Shown here: in pieces, positions 57,557 to 64,000 of the stretch
Layout: every line of letters starts with the position of its first letter
How positions within the stretch are numbered: position 1 is the stretch's first letter
Origin: Bacillus sp. FJAT-50079
Lineage (GTDB): Bacteria > Bacillota > Bacilli > Bacillales > Bacillaceae_C
Direction: 5' to 3'
Assembly: GCF_018343515.1 (NCBI RefSeq)
Contig: NZ_JAGYPD010000002.1
Coordinates: 310,001-374,000 of the forward strand
Length of the DNA stretch: 64,000 nt
Notes under the pieces: model-generated
Databases searched by the model: none
Told to the model about the DNA's origin: nothing
The model's input: only the letters and a program-made list of their open reading frames with translations
Made by a program: the position numbers and the translations under genes

Positions 57557-57596
57557 AAAAAAAGGACCAGACATTCAAGAAAATGTCAGATCCTTT
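57557..57596 (-). terminator. Terminator after the nup operon
   Basis: The 15-bp stem AAAGGACCAGACATT and its complement (57561-57575 with 57582-57596), with one wobble, is followed by TTTTTTT on the minus strand. Confidence 0.85.
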
Positions 57597-57639
57597 AAGC
57601 TTAGTAGCTAGCATCATTCAGGCTTTTTCTTAGCTTGAA

Positions 57640-58599
57640 TTATCTTTTTCCTTTTATATATGGTTGTCCCAATGCTTTTGGTGCATCAGCACGACCGATA
57701 AATCCGGCCAATGCCAAAATTGTTAATACATACGGAGCGATAAGCAGGAATACAGATGGTACGTTTTCTAAAAATGGAATCCGTGAGCCGACGATGCTTA
57801 AGCTTTGTGCGAATCCAAAAAATAACGCCGCACCCATTGCACCGAGCGGATGCCATTTTCCGAAAATCATGGCAGCTAACGCCATAAACCCTTGTCCAGT
57901 AATCGTTGAATAACTGAAATCAAGTGTAATCGACTGTGCATAAACAGCACCACCTGCGCCTCCGAGTACTCCTGATAGGAATACACCGATATAACGCATC
58001 AATGTAACATTAATCCCCATTGTATCAGCTGCCATCGGATGCTCGCCGACGGACCGTAACCGTAAGCCAAAAGGCGTTTTAAACAAAACATACCAAACGA
58101 CAAATGCGGTAATGATCGCTACATACGATACGTAGGAAACATTGCTGAAAAATAGTTTTCCGATGATCGGAATATCACTTAAAAATGGAATATCAATCTT
58201 GCGGATATTTGTAAGAATCATTTCCGTTTGCGCTTTTCCGTACATCTTTTTCACAAGGAAAATCGATAATCCTAATGCCAGGAAGTTGATGGCGACTCCA
58301 CTGACGACTTGATCCGCCCGAAAGGTGATTGAGGCAAGACCATGAAGCAATGAAAAGATGCCCGCAATGATCATCGCGAATAAAATCGATATCCACGGTG
58401 TGGCTGCACCGAACATATCGGCTGTTCCTAAGTTAAACACAATGGCACTAAAGGCACCAATCACCATTAATCCTTCAAGTCCAATGTTGACGATACCGGA
58501 TCGTTCTGAAAAGACGCCTCCAAGTGCCGTGAAAATAAGTGGTGCAGCTGCCATTATAGATGAGGAGATGATGATAGCTAAAAGTGTCATAATATCCAC
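57640..58599 (-). CDS. nupQ: NupQ-like nucleoside ABC transporter permease
   Basis: Second membrane subunit of a nucleoside importer: 319 residues with the BPD_transp_2 pattern (AAPLIFTALGGVFSERSGIVNIGLEGLM) and eight or so helices. In B. subtilis NupNOPQ takes up guanosine. It lies directly after the NupP gene. Confidence 0.9.
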   Translation of the reverse strand: MDIMTLLAIIISSSIMAAAPLIFTALGGVFSERSGIVNIGLEGLMVIGAFSAIVFNLGTADMFGAATPWISILFAMIIAGIFSLLHGLASITFRADQVVSGVAINFLALGLSIFLVKKMYGKAQTEMILTNIRKIDIPFLSDIPIIGKLFFSNVSYVSYVAIITAFVVWYVLFKTPFGLRLRSVGEHPMAADTMGINVTLMRYIGVFLSGVLGGAGGAVYAQSITLDFSYSTITGQGFMALAAMIFGKWHPLGAMGAALFFGFAQSLSIVGSRIPFLENVPSVFLLIAPYVLTILALAGFIGRADAPKALGQPYIKGKR

Positions 58600-59646
58600 T
58601 TATTTCACCCCCCTTTTGAAGCGATTAATCAGCCATTTAATCATATAGCTTGAAGCAACAAAAAAGATAATTAACGCAATGACGATTTCAACAAGTTCCT
58701 TTGGAACATTCGCTTCTGGCATCATGAGCGCACCTACTTTTAACGCACCAAATAAAAATGCAGCTAGCACAACGCCGATCGCCGTATTTGCACCGAGAAG
58801 GGCGACAGCAATTCCGTCAAAACCGACGCCAGAAAAACCTGAATGAATAAAGGCATTGCCAAATGTCCCAAGTCCTTCCATCGCGCCAGCTAGTCCAGCA
58901 AAGGCACCTGAAATAACCATGGACAAAATAATATTTCGATTGACACTCATCCCCGCATACTCAGAAGCATGCTGATTAAAACCAACGGAACGCAACTCAA
59001 AGCCTGTTTTCGTTTTTTCTAAAATAAACCACATAATAATTGCAGCAATAAAAGCTAAATAGATTCCGTTATGCAAGGTAGAATAATCGGTGATGTTTTC
59101 AAAAAATGGAGACCATAATGACGCCGATCCATGAATGGCCGGAGTTGAATCTTTCTGCTCTGATAACACATAACGAATAAGATAATTTGTCATATGCAAA
59201 GCAATGTAATTCATCATAATGGTCACAATGACCTCGTGTACACGAAGCTTTGCCTTTAAGAAGCCTGGGACAAATCCCCAAATGGCACCAGCCGCAGCTG
59301 CGACAAGAATGGCTAATGGAAGATGAATAAATTTTGGGAGTTCGAACGCTAAGCCGACCCAAACGGATGCAACCCATCCTACGAGCAACTGCCCTTCTAC
59401 TCCAATATTGAATAAACCCGTGCGAAAAGCAAAGGCGACCGCTAAGCCGGCAAATATGTACGGCGTCATTTGTCGCAATGTCTCACCAAAATAATATGAT
59501 TCACCGAAAGCGCCTCTCCATAATGCTGCATAACCAGCGATTGGATTATATCCGCTAATCAACATAATGATTGCGCCAACGAGTAAACCTAGAATGACGG
59601 CGACGACCGGAATTAATAAATTTGAAAATCGATTAGACATGCGCAT
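58600..59646 (-). CDS. nupP: NupP-like nucleoside ABC transporter permease
   Basis: First membrane subunit: 348 residues with the partner pattern FAFRTGLFNIGVEGQLL and about nine helices. It overlaps nupO by 14 bases and abuts nupQ, so translation is probably coupled. Confidence 0.9.
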   Translation of the reverse strand: MRMSNRFSNLLIPVVAVILGLLVGAIIMLISGYNPIAGYAALWRGAFGESYYFGETLRQMTPYIFAGLAVAFAFRTGLFNIGVEGQLLVGWVASVWVGLAFELPKFIHLPLAILVAAAAGAIWGFVPGFLKAKLRVHEVIVTIMMNYIALHMTNYLIRYVLSEQKDSTPAIHGSASLWSPFFENITDYSTLHNGIYLAFIAAIIMWFILEKTKTGFELRSVGFNQHASEYAGMSVNRNIILSMVISGAFAGLAGAMEGLGTFGNAFIHSGFSGVGFDGIAVALLGANTAIGVVLAAFLFGALKVGALMMPEANVPKELVEIVIALIIFFVASSYMIKWLINRFKRGVK

Positions 59647-61171
59647 TTTCCCCCGCTTCCACGCGCTTCGACCCAGCCATTAGTAACCCAAGTTCTTGCT
59701 CCGTCGTTTCCTCCGGTTTGACGATGGCTACGATCTGCCCTTCATAAATAACCGCGATTCTGTCACTTACATTCATAATTTCATCCAGTTCAAACGAGAT
59801 CAGCAGGACGGCCTTGCCTTTATCCCGTTGTTCGATAAGCCGTTTATGAATAAATTCAATCGCACCAACATCCAATCCTCTCGTCGGCTGCGCAGCAATT
59901 AGTAGATCAGGATCTCGATCGACCTCTCTGCCGATAATCGCCTTTTGCTGATTTCCTCCTGATAAGGCACGTGCCGGCGTAAATTCACTCGGAGTTCGTA
60001 CATCGAATTCTTCAATGAGCACATTCGCTCTCTTATAAATTTCCTTAAATTGCAGGATGCCTGCTTTTGAAAAAGGCTGCTTATAATATGTTTGCAGCAC
60101 CATGTTTTCACCAATTGGAAAATCAAGTACTAAACCATGTTTATGGCGATCTTGAGGAATATGCCCGAGTCCGGACTCAGTGATTTTTCGCGGCTTCATA
60201 TTTGTAATATCATTACCGTTTAAATGGATTGATCCACTCTCACTCTTACGTAATCCCGTAATCGCTTCAATCAATTCGCTTTGACCGTTTCCATCAACAC
60301 CAGCGATTCCGACAATTTCACCTGCCTGAATATGTAAATTTAAGTCACGAACTGCTGATACACCGCGTGCATCATGAACGACTAAATCATCAATGGCTAG
60401 AACGGTACCTTCAGGCTTTGCAGGCGTTTTTTCGGTCGTAAATACAACTTCCCTACCGACCATTAAATTGGCAAGTTCATTTGCATTCGTTTCTTCCACA
60501 TTCACCGTTCCAATCCCTTGTCCTTTTCTCATTACCGTCACGCGATCGCATAATTCTATAATCTCTTTCAATTTATGTGTAATTAAGATGATCGATTTCC
60601 CTTCCTTAATGAGCGCCTTCATAATTTCCCCCAGCTCTTTAATTTCCTGCGGGGTTAATACAGCTGTTGGCTCATCAAAAATGAGAATGTCAGCACCTCG
60701 GTATAATGTTTTTAAAATTTCCACCCGTTGCTGCATTCCGACAGAAATATCCGCGATTTTCGCTCGGGGATTTACCTCTAAACCATATTTCTCCGATATT
60801 TCTTGAACATTTTTTTCTGCCTTCTTTATATTGATGGCCACACCTGACTTTGGCTCCTGACCAAGAATAATATTTTCCGTAACGGTAAAAGTGTCTACAA
60901 GCATAAAATGCTGGTGAACCATACCAATCCCTAACTGATTAGCAATTGTTGGGCTAGAAATCGTCACCTTTTTTCCATTTACTTTTATTTCCCCTCGTTC
61001 AGGCTGGTATAAACCAAATAAGACATTCATTAAGGTCGATTTCCCTGCCCCATTCTCACCTAGAAGGGCATGGATTTCACCTTTTTTTAGCTGCAATGTT
61101 ACATTATCGTTAGCTACAATCCCTGGGAATTCTTTGCGAATATGTAACATTTCGATTGCGTAATCCATCAT
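59633..61171 (-). CDS. nupO: NupO-like nucleoside ABC transporter ATPase
   Basis: Two nucleotide-binding domains: Walker A GENGAGKST in domain 1 and the variant GVDGNGQSE in domain 2, signatures ISVGMQQRVEIL and LSGGNQQK, Walker B ILIFDEPTAVL. ATG 61171 follows AAGGAG and gives 512 residues. It lies 63 bases after nupN, behind a hairpin. Confidence 0.92.
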   Translation of the reverse strand: MMDYAIEMLHIRKEFPGIVANDNVTLQLKKGEIHALLGENGAGKSTLMNVLFGLYQPERGEIKVNGKKVTISSPTIANQLGIGMVHQHFMLVDTFTVTENIILGQEPKSGVAINIKKAEKNVQEISEKYGLEVNPRAKIADISVGMQQRVEILKTLYRGADILIFDEPTAVLTPQEIKELGEIMKALIKEGKSIILITHKLKEIIELCDRVTVMRKGQGIGTVNVEETNANELANLMVGREVVFTTEKTPAKPEGTVLAIDDLVVHDARGVSAVRDLNLHIQAGEIVGIAGVDGNGQSELIEAITGLRKSESGSIHLNGNDITNMKPRKITESGLGHIPQDRHKHGLVLDFPIGENMVLQTYYKQPFSKAGILQFKEIYKRANVLIEEFDVRTPSEFTPARALSGGNQQKAIIGREVDRDPDLLIAAQPTRGLDVGAIEFIHKRLIEQRDKGKAVLLISFELDEIMNVSDRIAVIYEGQIVAIVKPEETTEQELGLLMAGSKRVEAGENAHV

Positions 61172-61201
61172 TGCCCACTCCTTACGTTTGATCATTTTAC
61201 A

Positions 61202-61227
61202 AAGGTCCGACCACAAAGCCGGACCTT
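61202..61227 (-). terminator. Intercistronic hairpin between nupN and nupO
   Basis: The perfect 8-bp stem AAGGTCCG/CGGACCTT with a 10-base loop is followed on the minus strand by TGTAAAATG, not a T-run. It likely tunes the ratio of binding protein to membrane parts rather than stopping transcription fully. Confidence 0.6.
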
Positions 61228-61234
61228 ATCGTTA

Positions 61235-62326
61235 TCATTTCTTTAATGTAGTTGGGACTTCAATTTCACCATTTTTAATTTTTCCCTCGTATTCTTTTAC
61301 TGCGTCTAATACTTCTTGTGTTAAATGTTCATCAGAATCAGAAATCTTAATCGCGTTTTCTTCAAGTCCATATTGAACATTTTCACCTCCAGGGAAGTTT
61401 CCTTCTTTGGCGGAATTCGCTAAGTCTTTCACCGCTACATCGACACGTTTAACCATTGATGTTAATGTAATGTTTTCCGTTTTATCGCCGACTTTTACAT
61501 CGCCTTCTGGATGCTGATCACGGTCAACCCCAATGACCCATACATCCCTGCTTGGATCTTTTTGCTTTAAGTTTTTCGCTTCTGTGAACACACCAAGCCC
61601 AGCTCCACCTGCTGCATGATAAATAATATCTACCCCTGAACCATATTGCGCAGCCGCCATCGATGTTCCTTTTGCTGCATCTGTAAATGTGCCTGCAAAT
61701 TCAATTTGCACCGTTGCATCTTTATTTACCGCTTTTACCCCTGCTTCAAACCCAGCAGCAAATTTATTAATCAAATCACTTTCAATTCCACCGATAAAAC
61801 CGACTTTATTTGTTTTCGTCATTAATCCAGCGACAACACCGACGAGGAAAGATCCTTCATGCTCCTTAAACGTAAGACTAGCTACATTGTCCTTACCTTC
61901 AATTACATCATCAACGATAACGAAATGATTATCCTTGCGTTGATCGGCAATTTTTGAAATCGCATCCGTTAATTTAAAGCCGACTCCATAAATAACGTTG
62001 AAATGATTTCTGACAGCAGTATTCAAATTCGTTGCATAATCCGCATCTGTTTTTGATTCGTAGTAATTAAAACCTTCTGTTCCTTTTTCCAAATTATGTT
62101 CTTTACCGAACTCCTGTAATCCTTCCCAAGCAGATTGGTTAAATGACTTATCATCAACTCCGCCTTCGTCTGTCACCATTGCAACTGTAAAGTTCTTATT
62201 TTCGTTTGCACCTTCTTTTTCGTTGTCCTTTCCACCTTGCTTATTTCCGCTTGTCCCACACGCTCCAAGAATTGTACCCGCAGCCAAAATGAGTGATAGC
62301 GTGAAACCAAGTGTCCGCTTTTTCAC
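61235..62326 (-). CDS. nupN: NupN-like nucleoside-binding lipoprotein (BMP family)
   Basis: The 363-residue binding protein of the importer: signal peptide with lipobox LGAC, an Asn/Glu/Lys-rich spacer, and the BMP pattern (VAMVTDEGGVDDKSFNQSAWEGLQEF, YGVGFKLTDAI, VGFIGGIESDLINKFAAGFEAG). B. subtilis NupN binds guanosine. It is the first gene of the operon. I found no purine riboswitch in its leader. Confidence 0.92.
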   Translation of the reverse strand: MKKRTLGFTLSLILAAGTILGACGTSGNKQGGKDNEKEGANENKNFTVAMVTDEGGVDDKSFNQSAWEGLQEFGKEHNLEKGTEGFNYYESKTDADYATNLNTAVRNHFNVIYGVGFKLTDAISKIADQRKDNHFVIVDDVIEGKDNVASLTFKEHEGSFLVGVVAGLMTKTNKVGFIGGIESDLINKFAAGFEAGVKAVNKDATVQIEFAGTFTDAAKGTSMAAAQYGSGVDIIYHAAGGAGLGVFTEAKNLKQKDPSRDVWVIGVDRDQHPEGDVKVGDKTENITLTSMVKRVDVAVKDLANSAKEGNFPGGENVQYGLEENAIKISDSDEHLTQEVLDAVKEYEGKIKNGEIEVPTTLKK

Positions 62327-62470
62327 TTAGAGAACCCCCTATTGTATTAGATTTAACAGAAAATTCATTAGATATGCGATGCATCTCTATATATCATTCC
62401 TGCTAATCGAAAATACTATAACACTTTTTTTATGATAAATAAATTATTAAGTATAGGTCCTTCCTCATAA
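62327..62470. other. Leader and promoter region of the nup operon
   Basis: A short A/T-rich gap. A minus-strand TATAGT near 62415 is a weak -10 candidate. No riboswitch pattern was found. Confidence 0.35.
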
Positions 62471-62590
62471 AAAAAAGCGCAAGCGCTCGTTTAGCGGCGT
62501 ACAAACTGAGCCAACAGGATGTTATTGTATCGGCGTTGCCACAGGACGTGGCGATCCTAGTCGACGATCCTTAAAGGAAACACGACGAAA
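62471..62590. repeat. Dispersed repeat, family A copy 2
   Basis: AAAAGCGCAAGCGCTCGTTTAGC, then GTACAAAC, then GCCACAGGACGTGGCGATC, the same blocks in the same order as at 5493-5682. It differs in the middle, where CCAACAGGATGTTATTG is present. Confidence 0.7.
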
Positions 62591-62616
62591 AATTTATTCT
62601 TTCCTTTCTTTTGGAA

Positions 62617-62664
62617 GGGGCTATCACAGAAAGTAGGTGAAAACTGACTTTCTGTGATAGCCCC
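62617..62664 (+). terminator. Perfect 18-bp hairpin with plus-strand T-run
   Basis: GGGGCTATCACAGAAAGT (62617-62634) pairs fully with 62647-62664 and is followed by TTTTT on the plus strand. No plus-strand gene precedes it, so it may be part of the adjacent repeat (its end GGGGCTATC resembles GAGGCTGCC at the other side) rather than a gene terminator. Confidence 0.5.
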
Positions 62665-62679
62665 TTTTTCATGTTTGAA

Positions 62680-62876
62680 GATATAAAGAAAGATGACATC
62701 AACGAAAAATTCGAACGATGTCACCGGTCTGTTGCTCTCCGTTCCGGCACACGCTTTCCGCGGTAAGCGTGTGCCGGGAGGGAAATCAACTGGATGAATA
62801 GATCCTTGAATGAGAGGACTTTTTCAGTTTGTTTTTCTCCACCTGCTTCATTTTAAGGACTTATTGGGCAGCCTCT
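62680..62876 (-). repeat. Dispersed repeat, family B copy 2 (compact form)
   Basis: On the minus strand it starts with GAGGCTGCCCAATAAGTCC one base after the spoIIIE stop. It passes through TTGATTTCC and a perfect inverted repeat CACACGCTT...AAGCGTGTG, and ends with AGCAACAGACCGGTGACATC to CTTTATATC. The outer blocks match the two arms at 44005-44140 and 44376-44543 in the same order. Confidence 0.75.
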
Positions 62877-64000
62877 TTAAGATGTATGCTCTTCAGCTTG
62901 CTTTGGTACAAGTACTGTTCTTGGCTTACTTCCTTCATATGGGCCAACAATTCCTCGCGCTTCCATTTCATCAATGAGACGGGCTGCTCTCGTATAGCCA
63001 ATTCGAAATCGACGTTGTAACATTGAAACGGATGCGGTTTGCATTTCAGCAATTAACTGAACCGCTTCATCGAACAATTCATCCTCTGCTTGTCCAGTAA
63101 CTTCAGGAACATCATCAGGAATCATCTCTTCTTGATATTGCGCTTTTTGTTGGGAAATAACAAAGTCGACAACTTCTTCAACTTCTTGATCAGATAAAAA
63201 TGCCCCTTGTACGCGAATCGGCTTCGTTGCTCCAACTGGTTGGAAGAGCATATCGCCTCTTCCAAATAGTTTTTCAGCACCGCTCGTATCAAGGATCGTA
63301 CGTGAATCAATTTGCGAAGAAACAGCAAAGGCGATTCTTGATGGAATATTCGCTTTGATTACACCCGTAATGACATCAACAGATGGGCGCTGTGTCGCAA
63401 TGATTAAATGAATACCGGCCGCTCGTGCCATTTGCGCTAATCTTGTAATCGAGTCTTCGACATCATTTGATGCGACCATCATTAAGTCGGCCAACTCATC
63501 AACAATTACGACGATGAATGGTAAAAGTGGCTGTTTTTCATCGTTTTCATGATTTAATCGCATCATATATTCATTATAACCTTCGATATTTCTCGTTCCG
63601 GTATGGGAGAATAACTCATAACGTCTTTCCATTTCATTGACGACTTTTTTCAATGCTTGCGATGCTTTTTTAGGATCTGTTACAACAGGAGCAAGCAAAT
63701 GAGGAACACCGTTATATACATTTAATTCAACCATTTTCGGATCGATCATCATCATTTTCACTTCATGTGGTTTTGCCCTCATTAATATACTAGTAATGAT
63801 CCCGTTAATACATACACTCTTTCCGCTTCCCGTTGCACCAGCAACTAATAAATGGGGCATCTTATTCAATTCAGCAACGACAGCTTGACCAGTAATATCC
63901 CGACCTAAACCAATCTGCAACTTCGCTTCTGGCTTATCATGTTCTTTTGAATCAAGCACTTCTCGAAGCGAGACAATCGCAATTTCAGAATTCGGCACTT
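62877..64000 (-). CDS. spoIIIE: DNA translocase SpoIIIE, C-terminal part (partial, runs off the right edge)
   Basis: Pumps the chromosome into the forespore across the septum. The visible 373 residues cover the end of the beta motor and the gamma domain: Walker [24 protein letters not shown], Walker [27 protein letters not shown], and the winged-helix gamma region [22 protein letters not shown] that reads SRS/KOPS-type sequences. It is closer to SpoIIIE than to SftA. The N-terminal membrane part lies outside the window. Confidence 0.95.
   Translation of the reverse strand, partial: VPNSEIAIVSLREVLDSKEHDKPEAKLQIGLGRDITGQAVVAELNKMPHLLVAGATGSGKSVCINGIITSILMRAKPHEVKMMMIDPKMVELNVYNGVPHLLAPVVTDPKKASQALKKVVNEMERRYELFSHTGTRNIEGYNEYMMRLNHENDEKQPLLPFIVVIVDELADLMMVASNDVEDSITRLAQMARAAGIHLIIATQRPSVDVITGVIKANIPSRIAFAVSSQIDSRTILDTSGAEKLFGRGDMLFQPVGATKPIRVQGAFLSDQEVEEVVDFVISQQKAQYQEEMIPDDVPEVTGQAEDELFDEAVQLIAEMQTASVSMLQRRFRIGYTRAARLIDEMEARGIVGPYEGSKPRTVLVPKQAEEHTS

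Noticed and set aside
62327-62470. Purine riboswitch in the nup leader
   Set aside because: The gap is short and lacks the conserved core and the three-helix pattern.

Overview
This window is a chromosomal segment of an endospore-forming member of the Bacillaceae (low-GC Firmicutes). The evidence is sporulation genes (spoVK, cotE, a cotD-like gene, spoVS, spoIIIE), strong AGGAGG-type ribosome binding sites, and gene blocks that follow the Bacillus subtilis order: hfq-miaA, mutL-mutS-cotE-ricA-miaB, spoVS-ymdB-rny-recA-cinA-pgsA-ymfM-ymfK-ymfJ-ymfI-ymfH-ymfF and spoIIIE. I cannot name the species. Nearly everything is on the minus strand.

Layout. 1-8.5 kb: a broken integrase tail, glnA, the ynbB lyase-like gene, hflX, spoVK, hfq, miaA, a VOC-fold protein and a small membrane protein. 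8.6-8.9 kb: a 27-codon Hol-Tox type I toxin with what looks like a convergent antisense RNA. 9.5-18.0 kb: a CotD-like coat protein, a ferritin-like protein, then mutL, mutS, cotE, ricA and miaB. 18.2-44.0 kb: an accessory block of about 26 kb between miaB and spoVS, where B. subtilis has only tdh and kbl. 44.6-64 kb: core genes again (spoVS, ymdB, rny, recA, cinA, pgsA, the ymf genes), a nupNOPQ-type nucleoside importer, and the 3' part of spoIIIE running off the right edge.

The accessory block has two catabolic modules. Module 1 (about 19.7-31.5 kb) has a LacI regulator, a class III CoA-transferase, an enoyl-CoA hydratase, an iron alcohol dehydrogenase, an aldehyde dehydrogenase, a GH88 unsaturated-glucuronyl hydrolase, a zinc alcohol dehydrogenase and an RbsABC-type sugar importer. 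Near-identical LacI-type operators lie before the CoA-transferase and the regulator. It looks like import of a sugar or uronyl conjugate, its cleavage, then redox and CoA chemistry on the product. Module 2 (about 31.9-42.2 kb) has a YesMN-type two-component system, a CUT1 sugar importer behind a consensus cre site, a TIM-barrel protein, an FAD oxidoreductase, a secreted DUF4127 protein and a SIS-domain protein. Its substrate is unknown. A VWA-domain lipoprotein closes the block.

Dispersed repeats occupy many intergenic gaps (5.5, 15.1, 15.9, 44.0-44.5, 49.1-49.3, 53.4, 62.5 and 62.7-62.9 kb). Two copies of one family start within 1-2 bases of a stop codon and have the same orientation relative to the gene they follow. 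No tRNA, rRNA, CRISPR array or complete insertion sequence was seen.
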